In this document: positions 16,261-24,080 of the stretch, in pieces | How positions within the stretch are numbered: position 1 is the first letter of the stretch | Layout of the letters: every line of letters begins with the position of its first letter | Assembly (NCBI GenBank): GCA_017516285.1 | Contig: JAFXDD010000010.1 | Coordinates: 1-52,214, forward strand | DNA: 52,214 nt | Direction of reading: 5' to 3' | From: Lachnospiraceae bacterium | GTDB lineage: Bacteria; Bacillota_A; Clostridia; Lachnospirales; Lachnospiraceae | Position numbers and translations under genes: made by a program | Notes under the pieces: generated by a model | What the model was told of the DNA's origin: nothing | The model's database searches: none | Seen by the model: only the letters and a program-made list of their open reading frames with translations

Positions 16261-17178
16261 ATGTTTATCTTTTTTGAAGATGAATACATAAATACTCATG
16301 GTGGCTCTGTACCATCTGTTATTGATGGACAGGATATTACCGAGGAAACTAAAAACAATTATACTGAGTCTTTATTCGATTCTATAAGACATATTAATGA
16401 ATATGGTGAAGAATACTGGTATGCGAGAGAATTATCTAAAGTTCTTGAATATAAGGACTTTCGTAACTTTGAACTTACTATTTTTAAAGCAATGGAAGCT
16501 TGTTCAAATAGTGGTTTCGAAATTACAGACCATTTCGGTGAAGTCACCGAGATGGTTACTATTGGTTCTGGTGCTCAGCGAGGTTTTAACAGTTATACCC
16601 TTGATAGATATGCCTGCTATCTTATCGTTATGAATGGTGACCCAAGAAAAAACGTTATTGCACTTGGTCAAACCTACTTTGCTGTAAAAACCAGACAGCA
16701 AGAACTCATTGATAATTACGACCAGCTTACGGAAGACAGAAAACGTCTTGCCATTCGCAGAGAGATGAAAGAGCATAATAAATCACTAGCAGAGGCTGCT
16801 AAAAATGCCGGTATCATTGAACCAAAAGACTATGCTATTTTTCAAAACAGAGGTTACCAAGGATTATATAATGGTCTTGGTGCGAAAGATATTCATGCAC
16901 GTAAAAACTTAAAACCAAGCCAAAATATCTTAGATCACATGGGAAGTACCGAACTCGCCGCCAACCTCTTCCGTGCTACTCAGGCGGATGAAAAGCTTCG
17001 CAGAGATAATGTAACCGGTAAAGTCGAAGCAGGTAATGTTCATTATGCCGTAGGTAAGGAAGTCCGAAATACCATTAAGAGATTAGGCGGCACTATGCCG
17101 GAAGATTTGCCGACGCCTGACAAGAGCATTAAACAAATTGAACGCGAAGAACGCAAACGTCTTAGTGAAAACAAATAA
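16261..17178 (+). CDS. dinD: DNA damage-inducible protein D (DinD) homologue, BRO-N domain
   Basis: A 305-residue protein with a BRO-N-like N-terminal domain (YWYARELSKVLEYKDFRNFE, about 45-65), the SYTLDRYACYLIVMNGDPRK motif and a conserved C-terminal half (QNRGYQGLYNGLGAKDIHARK; HMGSTELAANLFRATQADEKL) as in E. coli DinD. E. coli DinD is SOS-induced and has been reported to inhibit RecA filaments. I chose the ATG at 16261 because GAGGGAGG lies 6 bases upstream; a TTG 6 bp earlier is too close. No typical Firmicute LexA box (CGAAC-N4-GTTCG) is seen upstream. It is plus-strand amid minus-strand genes, next to the repressor remnant. These genes often travel with mobile elements. Confidence 0.85.
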   Translation: MFIFFEDEYINTHGGSVPSVIDGQDITEETKNNYTESLFDSIRHINEYGEEYWYARELSKVLEYKDFRNFELTIFKAMEACSNSGFEITDHFGEVTEMVTIGSGAQRGFNSYTLDRYACYLIVMNGDPRKNVIALGQTYFAVKTRQQELIDNYDQLTEDRKRLAIRREMKEHNKSLAEAAKNAGIIEPKDYAIFQNRGYQGLYNGLGAKDIHARKNLKPSQNILDHMGSTELAANLFRATQADEKLRRDNVTGKVEAGNVHYAVGKEVRNTIKRLGGTMPEDLPTPDKSIKQIEREERKRLSENK

Positions 17179-17196
17179 TTTGACAAGGACATAAAA

Positions 17197-17232
17197 AGCG
17201 GATATCTAAATTCTCTAACTTAGATATCCGCT
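17197..17232 (+). terminator. Perfect 13-bp stem-loop after dinD
   Basis: AGCGGATATCTAA and its exact complement flank a 10-nt loop, 18 bp after the dinD stop. The downstream tract is ATTAAAC rather than poly-T, so it is a weak or stabilising terminator, or a relic end of an inserted element. Confidence 0.6.
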
Positions 17233-17328
17233 ATTAAACTATGCTGTCCATTGGACCTTCCTCATTCTTTCTTTGTGTTTTTATTTGTTTTACTGTTTGT
17301 CAATCTATATTAAATTTTATTTTTAGGA

Positions 17329-17484
17329 TTATTCCTTTCTGGAATCTTTCATAATAATCATTTCGTATTTCATGTAGGCTTTGTCTCTTTCAGAAGTTTT
17401 TGCAAAGCGTTTAAACAATTTATGAATAATCCTGTTCTTTTTGACCTCTGTCTTTTCCTTTGCCCTTTTACCAAGCCTCTCCAT
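17329..17484 (-). CDS. Small Lys/Arg-rich open frame (51 residues), doubtful
   Basis: An ATG at 17484 opens a 51-residue, very basic frame (MERLGKRAKEKTEVKKNR...) ending in DSRKE. The same frame is open a further 17 codons upstream to a TAG. There is no convincing ribosome binding site and no family is recognised. It could be the conserved tail of a decayed gene whose upstream half is the AT-rich, stop-broken stretch to its right, or a chance frame. Confidence 0.3.
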   Translation of the reverse strand: MERLGKRAKEKTEVKKNRIIHKLFKRFAKTSERDKAYMKYEMIIMKDSRKE

Positions 17485-17655
17485 CGCTATTGTCTTATTC
17501 CGGCGTTTTTGAAATCCTAACCCTTTCTCGTCAGGCTAAAACCTCTTTTATTTTTTGACTTTGGTTTTCTTTTTGCCTTAGCTTTCAATTTTGCTTTTGA
17601 CTTTTAGTTATTAGTTTTTACTTTAAACTTTGAAATTCACTTTTAATTTTATGTT

Positions 17656-17799
17656 TCTGGTGGTTTGTACCTCGCTTCTTCTAGATTATGAGTTTTAAGT
17701 TAAGTTTTGATTGGATCGTACCTCGCTTTCTTTTATATTATGAGTTTTCGTTTAAGTTCTTGGTGGTTTGTACCTCTTTCTTTAGATTTTGTTGTGAAC
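17656..17799. repeat. Three degenerate tandem repeats of about 51 bp
   Basis: Copies begin near 17656, 17707 and 17759. Each has a core GTACCTC followed by a T/C-rich tract; the first two also share ATTATGAGTTTT and a TAAGTT end. The third copy is partial. The period is close to 17 codons, which fits a decayed repetitive coding region on the minus strand. Confidence 0.6.
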
Positions 17800-17916
17800 T
17801 CTTTTGTTTTTTGTAATTTCATTATATCAAACATTTCAGATTTGTCAATACCTTTTTCAAAAAATTTTTAATTAATTTTTATTTTATCAGACAATTTACG
17901 TTTTGCACAAAAACAA

Positions 17917-17960
17917 GACAGAACTATTGTGAAAAATGAATAATTGACAATAGCTCTGTC
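17917..17960 (-). terminator. Rho-independent terminator of the carbohydrate-binding lipoprotein gene
   Basis: On the minus strand GACAGAGCTATTGT pairs with ACAATAGTTCTGTC (one G-T pair) and is followed by TTGTTTTTG. It lies 37 bp after the stop codon at 17997. Confidence 0.75.
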
Positions 17961-17996
17961 CTTATAAAAACGCCTCTTTTTGTGTCTCGGTTTATA

Positions 17997-19664
17997 TTAT
18001 TCTGCCAAGGATACGTTATTAAAATAGTTGCCACCATCCACAATAATTATCTCTGTAGATAATTCTGCATTATCCATAGCACCAAAACCGCCTTGACCTC
18101 TGTCACCCCGGCCGCCAAAGCCGCCACGGTCTCCCTCCGGCTTTTCCATTCCCTTAGGAGGCTCCATACCTTCCGGTATCCGGCCATTTGGGAACTCATT
18201 CAGTTTTTCCATAGCTTCCGGAGACTCTGCCCCTTTCGGTATTTCCATACCTTCCAGTCGCTCTCCCCCCGGAAAGCCCTCCGGCACTTCTACTCCTTCC
18301 GGCAGCTCCATACCTTCCGGCATTCTGCCACCCGGGAAGCCACCCATCATGCCACCTGTGCCTGCTGCAAGCTGCTTTTCGCCACACCACAGTGTGTAGG
18401 TACCTGCTGTCAGCTTTTCAGAAGAAAGAATTAAATATGTGAAATCATTTTCCGGTGTGCACGCGAAAACTACTTCACCGGTCTCATTCTTCAAGGTATA
18501 AGTTTCACCACCATTTTGTCTGGAAGCAAAGCTGAATACCACAAAATTCTGGTCACTTTCAGATATTGTGTCTAACATATTGCCGGTAGCTATTACCATA
18601 CCACCATTAATATGAATGCCCATATCAGAGTCAATGCCTGCGTCACCGCTGAAGCTGCAGGCCTCCGCAATAACCGTACCGCCGTTAATTACCAGCCAAC
18701 CATTAGAATCGATACCATCGCCTTCCCCGGTTTCACCGGTCACTTGAATAGTCAAAGTACCACCGTTTACAGTTGTAACGGATACCTCGTCCTCATTCGT
18801 ATTAATACCATCGTTACCGGATTTAATATGAATATTACCTCCATTAATAGTTAAATGAAGCTCAGAATCCAAACCCTCATTTTCAGCAGTTATATTCAGC
18901 ACACCTGTGCCTAACTCGTCACCATTTACATTCATGCTCATCTTGGAGTAAAAGGCCGCATCGTACTTATGAAGCTTTTTATTGTCCACAACCTCTGTGC
19001 CGCCTTCATTCAACGTATATGATTTATAAATACGCGCCACATAAGAGCCTGTCACATTGTTTACCGTACCATCCGCAATCAAGACATTGGCACCTGCCGC
19101 AGTGGTATCCACATCCTTAGAGGCCCCTTCTGCTTCTGCCACCCCACATTCATAAACATTGTAAAAAATAACAGCCGGTGCAACCGTACAAGTAATATCT
19201 ACCCCATTTAATATCAGGTTTACAACTGCCTCAGGGTTTTCTTCGGCATCCTCACCCAAATCAATGGCAATTTGTCCCGCTGACAGCTGACCACTTACCG
19301 CATAGGTACCGGGCTTGGTAATATACACTACCGTATGTGCATCTGCTTCCTCCTGGGAATGTTCATCAGTCTCGGTGCCTTCCCCATAGGTAAAGCCCTG
19401 CCCCTCCAAATAGAAAATAATATCATTGGCCACATAAACCGCCTGTGTACAATCCTCCGTAACTGCATTACCGTCAACCGTAATTTCTTCATCAGACAGC
19501 TCAATCACTGTAGCGCCTTCAAATACCTTTTTTTCTGCAGCATCAGTCGTTCCATGGCCAGCGTTTCCTTCCGTGCCGGCAGTATTCCCTTGTTGTCCAC
19601 AGCCGGTAAGCATCGCCAGAACACAAACCATAACAACTCCCTGCTTTATCCACCTTTTCATCAT
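17997..19664 (-). CDS. Cthe_2159-like carbohydrate-binding beta-helix lipoprotein (DUF4353)
   Basis: A 555-residue lipoprotein precursor with lipobox LTGC near residue 22. The central part (about 110-400) has repeats such as ADGTVNNVTG, LNITAENEGLDSE, LTINGGNIHIKSGNDGINTNED and INGGTVIAEACSFSGDAGIDSD, matching the parallel beta-helix of Clostridium thermocellum Cthe_2159, a calcium-binding protein with affinity for acidic and cellulosic polysaccharides. The C-terminal 150 residues are rich in Pro-Glu-Gly-Met repeats and Gly/Arg (about 440-535), a low-complexity tail. It is anchored to the outer membrane face by lipid and probably binds glycan. It has its own terminator and lies downstream of the S41 protease gene, separated by about 150 bp. 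The start follows AGGAGG. Confidence 0.85.
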   Translation of the reverse strand: MMKRWIKQGVVMVCVLAMLTGCGQQGNTAGTEGNAGHGTTDAAEKKVFEGATVIELSDEEITVDGNAVTEDCTQAVYVANDIIFYLEGQGFTYGEGTETDEHSQEEADAHTVVYITKPGTYAVSGQLSAGQIAIDLGEDAEENPEAVVNLILNGVDITCTVAPAVIFYNVYECGVAEAEGASKDVDTTAAGANVLIADGTVNNVTGSYVARIYKSYTLNEGGTEVVDNKKLHKYDAAFYSKMSMNVNGDELGTGVLNITAENEGLDSELHLTINGGNIHIKSGNDGINTNEDEVSVTTVNGGTLTIQVTGETGEGDGIDSNGWLVINGGTVIAEACSFSGDAGIDSDMGIHINGGMVIATGNMLDTISESDQNFVVFSFASRQNGGETYTLKNETGEVVFACTPENDFTYLILSSEKLTAGTYTLWCGEKQLAAGTGGMMGGFPGGRMPEGMELPEGVEVPEGFPGGERLEGMEIPKGAESPEAMEKLNEFPNGRIPEGMEPPKGMEKPEGDRGGFGGRGDRGQGGFGAMDNAELSTEIIIVDGGNYFNNVSLAE

Positions 19665-19818
19665 GCAATCCTCCTAAAACTTTTTATAGTGCTTATCATA
19701 ACACCAAACTATGTTTTTTCTGTGAATGGATTATGAAAACTTTTTGTTTTTGTTAAAAACCAACAAAGAGGCCAACCGGATTTCTCCAATCTGCCTCTTT
19801 TCATACATCACTATTCAT

Positions 19819-21066
19819 TTACGGAAGCATTTCACCAAGTACTTCCTTGGCCTTCTCCAGCTGATTATCATAACCGTCTGCCCGGTATGCCTCACCGTCA
19901 AATTCTACCACCACATCCGGCTCAATACCTGTGCCGTGAATATTGGTGCCTGCCGGTGTATAATAAGCACTGATGGTCAGTTTAATGGCGGAACCATCCT
20001 TAAGCGTCCTGATGGTCTGCACGATGCCTTTACCAAAGGTAGTGGTACCTACCAGAGTGGCCTTGCCATGGTCCTTTAATGCACCGCTTAGCACCTCAGA
20101 AGCACTGGCAGAATTGCCGTCTACCAGAACCACCATAGGTACATCAATAATGGTGCCATCTCCGGAATTATATACTTCCTGACGACCTTTTTTATCCTCA
20201 GTATAAAGTATTTTGCCTTTATCCAAAAGCATATCCGCTATTTCTACTACAGAATACAAATTGCCACCCGGATTGCCGCGCAAATCCAATATCAGTCCCT
20301 TTACGTTCTCTTTCTCAAGAGCAGTAACAGCTTCCTGAAATTGATTAACCGTGACATCATCAAACTCTACGATTTGTACATATCCCATACCATCATCCAG
20401 CATACTGTATTCAATGGTAGGAGATTCTATCTTGCGACGCTCCACGTCTACCTCTACGTATTCGTTGCCGCGAACCAAGGTCAAATGCACGCTGGTTCCT
20501 TCCTCGCCTTTGATATGAAGCACTACCTGCGAAACATCCAGTCCGGCCATATCCTCGCCATTTACCTTGTATAGAATGTCCCCTGCCTGCAGGCCGGCTT
20601 CTTCCGCCGGTGTATCCTTTATCGTACCGGTAATCTTGGCATAGCCGGTAACCGTGTCCATCTGAACATAGGCACCTATGCCATAATATATCCCCTCGGA
20701 CTGCTGAAAAACTTCTTCTGCTTCTTCCGGTGTATAATAAACGGAGTAAATATCATCAAGAGCTGCCACAATACCATCATAGGCACCCTCGCGCAGTACT
20801 TCCGCACTTACCTCTTCTAAATAAAAATTCTCATCAATCAGCGTCTCAATCACATCTATCTTTTGCAAAAATTCTGATGATACAATCCCGTCCTGCTGCA
20901 CCATAACAACATTTGCATTTCCTGTATTGGTACCGGAGCCTTCCTCTTCTGTCATAAACTGGCCAATACCATAGCCCAGCACTACTACAAGTGAGGTCAT
21001 AATCACACCTGCTAATAGACCACTGATGAAACCAAAACCGGAACGTTTTTTCATTTCTAAATCCAA
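19819..21066 (-). CDS. S41-family C-terminal processing peptidase (CtpA/CtpB-like)
   Basis: A 415-residue protein with one N-terminal membrane segment (about 12-33), an N-terminal helical domain, a PDZ domain (YYGIGAYVQMDTVTGYAKI to GDILYKVNG) and the S41 protease domain. The catalytic Ser is in GNSASASE and the Lys in TTFGKGIVQ. Such proteases cut membrane or cell-wall-associated substrates on the outer face, often regulating peptidoglycan hydrolases or sporulation signalling. A TTG start at 21066 is supported by GAGAGGTG just upstream; the first ATG is 12 bp later with poor spacing. It directly follows the M23 gene in a row with ftsEX, suggesting that it processes the M23 hydrolase or partners of FtsEX. 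Confidence 0.93.
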   Translation of the reverse strand: MDLEMKKRSGFGFISGLLAGVIMTSLVVVLGYGIGQFMTEEEGSGTNTGNANVVMVQQDGIVSSEFLQKIDVIETLIDENFYLEEVSAEVLREGAYDGIVAALDDIYSVYYTPEEAEEVFQQSEGIYYGIGAYVQMDTVTGYAKITGTIKDTPAEEAGLQAGDILYKVNGEDMAGLDVSQVVLHIKGEEGTSVHLTLVRGNEYVEVDVERRKIESPTIEYSMLDDGMGYVQIVEFDDVTVNQFQEAVTALEKENVKGLILDLRGNPGGNLYSVVEIADMLLDKGKILYTEDKKGRQEVYNSGDGTIIDVPMVVLVDGNSASASEVLSGALKDHGKATLVGTTTFGKGIVQTIRTLKDGSAIKLTISAYYTPAGTNIHGTGIEPDVVVEFDGEAYRADGYDNQLEKAKEVLGEMLP

Positions 21067-21084
21067 CTTACACCTCTCTTCCTG

Positions 21085-22332
21085 CTATCTGCTCAAATAA
21101 TTCCATGGACTCACATACGCTCCGTTCAGACGCACACTAAAGTGTAAATGAGGTCCTGTGGAACGACCTGTAGTACCGACAGCAGCAATCACATCTCCCT
21201 TTAATACTACATCATCCTTAGAAACGTAAAGCTTAGACGCATGTAAATAAATAGTTCTGAGGCCGTCCCCATGCTCGATGTAAACATAATTACCCATGGA
21301 GCTGTTGTAACCTGCCTCGCCTACAATACCATTATATGCGGCTACAATAGGTGTCCCCTCTGCTGCCGCCAAATCTACACCGTTATGGTAGGCCTTAAGC
21401 CCCGTAAAAGGGTCAGAACGCCATCCAAACTCAGATGTAACAGCAATATACTTTGGCGCTGGCCACGCGAACCCGCTGCCATCATAACCCAGGGTAATGC
21501 CACTTGCTCTTAAGATTTCTTTTTGTTCCTCAGTAATTTCTTTTTCAAGGCTGGCAATCAGATTGGTTTGATATTTTAGGTCTGCTTCCAGCTCCTTAAT
21601 ACTGGCTTCCGTCAACGCTATATCGTCTTCGTACGCTGCCAGATCCTTTGCCTTTTGCTGCCGTACAGCAGCCAGATTACTTTCCTCTGCCTCAAGTGCA
21701 ACCTTGCCTTCATTCAAGGTAACCTTTTCCTGCGCTACAGCATCCTTGCAAAGAGCAATATATTCCCGCTGCAATATATACTGATGAAGCATCTGATTGT
21801 CATATGCCGCCATCTCCTCTACATATTCAGCTCTGTTAAGCATACTGGCAAAGCTGTCAGCCGTAAGAATTGCCTCCAGATAACTGACTTCACCGCGCTC
21901 ATACAAATATTGTATGTGCTGCTGCATAATTTCATACTGCTCTTCTTCCTGCTCCAAAGCTTCTGTCAGCTCTTTTTCTTTGAGATTAAGCTCAGCCTCT
22001 TTTTCAGCAATCAATTTCTCATAGGACTTGATTTTGTCCTGAATGCTGTTCATGGTGGCGTCAATGCTTTCTATATATTTGTCTAAGTCTGCTTTTTTAT
22101 GTTCCAAATCCTTTACTATTTTCTCCATATTAGAAATGGAATTCTTGATACTTCCCTGTTGCGCAGCAGCATTGGCAATTTCTTCTTTTTTAGCTGCAAT
22201 GCTGTCACTGGTTATGGAGGACAAATCCATAGCATGCGCCCGTTCTCCTTCCACCCAAAGACAACAGACAACCAGTATTATTGCTGCAAACAGGCTGATA
22301 AAGCAGGCTATTAGCTTTTTGCCTGGTTTCAT
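21085..22332 (-). CDS. Coiled-coil M23 peptidoglycan endopeptidase (EnvC/PcsB-like)
   Basis: A 415-residue secreted protein. The signal peptide or anchor (about 8-30) is followed by a long coiled coil (about 45-270) rich in Glu, Lys and Gln, then a C-terminal LytM/M23 zinc peptidase domain with metal motifs HNGVDLAA and HLHFSV. The full architecture matches division hydrolase regulators and enzymes controlled by FtsEX, such as EnvC and, functionally, PcsB. It is encoded 9 bp after ftsX with AAGGAG upstream, so co-expression and co-function with FtsEX in septal or lateral wall cleavage is strongly suggested. The His-x3-Asp and HxH residues are intact, so it should be catalytically active rather than only an activator. 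Confidence 0.92.
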   Translation of the reverse strand: MKPGKKLIACFISLFAAIILVVCCLWVEGERAHAMDLSSITSDSIAAKKEEIANAAAQQGSIKNSISNMEKIVKDLEHKKADLDKYIESIDATMNSIQDKIKSYEKLIAEKEAELNLKEKELTEALEQEEEQYEIMQQHIQYLYERGEVSYLEAILTADSFASMLNRAEYVEEMAAYDNQMLHQYILQREYIALCKDAVAQEKVTLNEGKVALEAEESNLAAVRQQKAKDLAAYEDDIALTEASIKELEADLKYQTNLIASLEKEITEEQKEILRASGITLGYDGSGFAWPAPKYIAVTSEFGWRSDPFTGLKAYHNGVDLAAAEGTPIVAAYNGIVGEAGYNSSMGNYVYIEHGDGLRTIYLHASKLYVSKDDVVLKGDVIAAVGTTGRSTGPHLHFSVRLNGAYVSPWNYLSR

Positions 22333-22341
22333 GCCTGCTCC

Positions 22342-23241
22342 TTATACCTTTAAATGCTTTCTGCAAGTAAAATAACTGCCAAAATATCCAATTCCCACAC
22401 CTATACCAAGGCTCAGCGGGAGCAGATATGTAAATACTGCCGTAACATCCAAAAAGCCCAATAAAGAGGTCAAGGCAGGGAACTGCGCCGCAATCCCCAA
22501 TACAATTTGATTATACAAAACATAAATCAACCCAAGTGGCAGCGCTGCACCGATTAAACCGATTAAAATACCTTGTATAATAAACGGAAATCTAACAAAA
22601 AAGTCCGTAGCGCCAATATATTTCATAATATTGATTTCTTCCTTACGGATAGAAATACCCACGGTAATCGTATTGCTGATCAGGAACACAGATACCAGAA
22701 AAAGGATGCCGATAATACCAAAGCTGGCTACACCCACTAAGGAATCCATACCGGTCAACATATTTGCTGCCAAATCGGATTTGTTAATACGACGAATAAT
22801 TGGATTGGATTCCAGATATTCCACCAGCTGCTCCTGTTTGGAGGTATCGTTAATGTATATTTCCAGATTGGCACTTTTTGCAAGCGGATTTTCCGGGAAG
22901 CCTTCCATGTACTCGCCCATATTCATGTCTTCTACAAAATCAGCCCACGCCTGCTCTGCAGAAACATATACAGTGCGCTCCACCTCATCTCTGGCTTCTA
23001 ACTGAGCCTGCAGAGCTTTGATATCTTCTTCTGAAGTGCCCTCTACAAAAAAGGTAGTGACGGCCACGCCCTTCTGTACATTTTCTACAATATGTTGAAA
23101 ATTCATCATTATTGCCACAAATATGCCTAATAAAAACAGACACGCACTGATAGTGGCAATAGATGCCAATGTATACCATTTGTTCCTGAAAAGGCCCTTA
23201 AAGCCCTCCTTAAATGTATATTTTAAAGTATTAATCCTCAT
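22342..23241 (-). CDS. ftsX: Cell division ABC transporter permease FtsX
   Basis: A 299-residue permease with an N-terminal cytoplasmic tail, a first membrane segment (about 25-46), a large extracellular loop with the FtsX fold (AVTTFFVEGTSEEDIKALQ...), and three later membrane segments. The family motif for coupling to FtsE lies around SIRKEEINIMKYIGATDFFVR. I chose the ATG at 23241, which overlaps the ftsE stop by 11 bp. The longer open frame to 23316 starts inside ftsE and lacks sense. FtsX transmits FtsE ATP hydrolysis across the membrane to wall hydrolases; the M23 gene next door is the likely client. Confidence 0.93.
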   Translation of the reverse strand: MRINTLKYTFKEGFKGLFRNKWYTLASIATISACLFLLGIFVAIMMNFQHIVENVQKGVAVTTFFVEGTSEEDIKALQAQLEARDEVERTVYVSAEQAWADFVEDMNMGEYMEGFPENPLAKSANLEIYINDTSKQEQLVEYLESNPIIRRINKSDLAANMLTGMDSLVGVASFGIIGILFLVSVFLISNTITVGISIRKEEINIMKYIGATDFFVRFPFIIQGILIGLIGAALPLGLIYVLYNQIVLGIAAQFPALTSLLGFLDVTAVFTYLLPLSLGIGVGIGYFGSYFTCRKHLKV

Positions 23242-23968
23242 AAATGTAACCACCCATCTCTTCGTCGCTTTCAATAAAGCCCTTGTGCATCGTAATGACC
23301 CGCTTCTGCATTGCATCTACAATTTCACGGTTATGTGTTACAACCACTACTGTAGTGCCGGCCTCATTAAATTCCTCCAACAGCTTCATAATTTCCCAGC
23401 TGTTCTTCGGATCCAGATTACCTGTGGGCTCATCGCAGAGTAAAATTTCAGGCTTATTAATCAAGGCTCTCGCCAATGCCACACGCTGCTGCTCACCACC
23501 GGAAAGCTGCCTTGGCTTTGCCTTATACTTGCCGGCAAGTCCCACCTGTGACAATATCTCAGGAACATTCTTACGCACCTGCTTTTCCGGTACCTGTGTA
23601 ATGTACTGAGCAAATGCTACATTTTCATAAACATTCATGCTTTTTAACAGACGGAAATCCTGGAATACTACACCCAGTCTTCTGCGAAGGGCCGGAACGC
23701 GTTTACGCCTCATTTTATTTAAATTCTGCCCCAAAACATATACATTGCCTGTGGTAGATGTCAATTCACGTAATAACAGCTTTATCAGTGTAGACTTACC
23801 GGAACCGCTGTCACCTACTATAAATACAAACTCACCCTTTTTGATGCGCAAAGAAATGCCTTTTAATACGTTGGATACATTATATGACTTCGTCACGTTA
23901 TCCAACACAATTGCATCATCTTCGTATAATTCAATTTCATTCATTCGTGCTCTATTATTTCTCGCCAC
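23231..23968 (-). CDS. ftsE: Cell division ATP-binding protein FtsE
   Basis: An ABC ATPase with Walker A (GDSGSGKS), Q-loop (VFQDFRLL), signature LSGGEQQR, Walker B (ILLCDEPTGNLD) and H-loop (VTHN). It is about 245 residues from a GTG at 23968, which has GGTGA five bases upstream. A GTG at 23977 or an ATG at 23944 remain possible starts. FtsE energises FtsX to control peptidoglycan hydrolysis. An unusual potentially folded leader lies 30-100 bases upstream. Confidence 0.93.
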   Translation of the reverse strand: MARNNRARMNEIELYEDDAIVLDNVTKSYNVSNVLKGISLRIKKGEFVFIVGDSGSGKSTLIKLLLRELTSTTGNVYVLGQNLNKMRRKRVPALRRRLGVVFQDFRLLKSMNVYENVAFAQYITQVPEKQVRKNVPEILSQVGLAGKYKAKPRQLSGGEQQRVALARALINKPEILLCDEPTGNLDPKNSWEIMKLLEEFNEAGTTVVVVTHNREIVDAMQKRVITMHKGFIESDEEMGGYIYED

Positions 23969-24006
23969 GTTGTTCACCTTTCCTTTATCTATTACATGTA
24001 AGCACC

Positions 24007-24073
24007 AATACCCGTACTGAAAGTAGTGTACTTTACAGACTCTCTGTAAGATTCCACCTTTCGTCCGGGTATT
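24007..24073 (-). ncRNA. Putative structured leader RNA upstream of ftsE
   Basis: On the minus strand an outer stem AATACCCG/CGGGTATT encloses three potential substructures: a GA...TC hairpin containing CGAAAGG, a strong TTACAGA/TCTGTAA hairpin with a 3-base loop, and a GTAC-based hairpin. GAAAG in the first loop can also pair with CTTTC in the third. No T run follows, so it does not look like a terminator. It resembles a compact multi-stem leader, but no known riboswitch class is recognised. Confidence 0.35.
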
Positions 24074-24080
24074 CTTGTTA

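Larger units (their letters stand above)
17233..17916. other. AT-rich region without a recognisable gene
   Basis: About 680 bp, strongly T-rich on the plus strand, with many stops in all frames. It contains the small Lys-rich open frame at 17329-17484 and degenerate repeats at 17656-17799. Interrupted Lys-rich reading frames on the minus strand (17500-17760) suggest a decayed gene. No RNA gene is recognised. Confidence 0.6.

Noticed and set aside
17656..17799. CRISPR array
   Set aside because: The repeats are degenerate, contiguous without unique spacers, and no cas genes are nearby.
17917..17996. Possible small RNA between the AT-rich region and the lipoprotein gene
   Set aside because: The hairpin with following T run fits a terminator of the minus-strand lipoprotein gene.
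22342..23316. Longer FtsX start at 23316
   Set aside because: The first 25 residues would be an out-of-frame reading of ftsE; the ATG at 23241 begins the conserved FtsX sequence.
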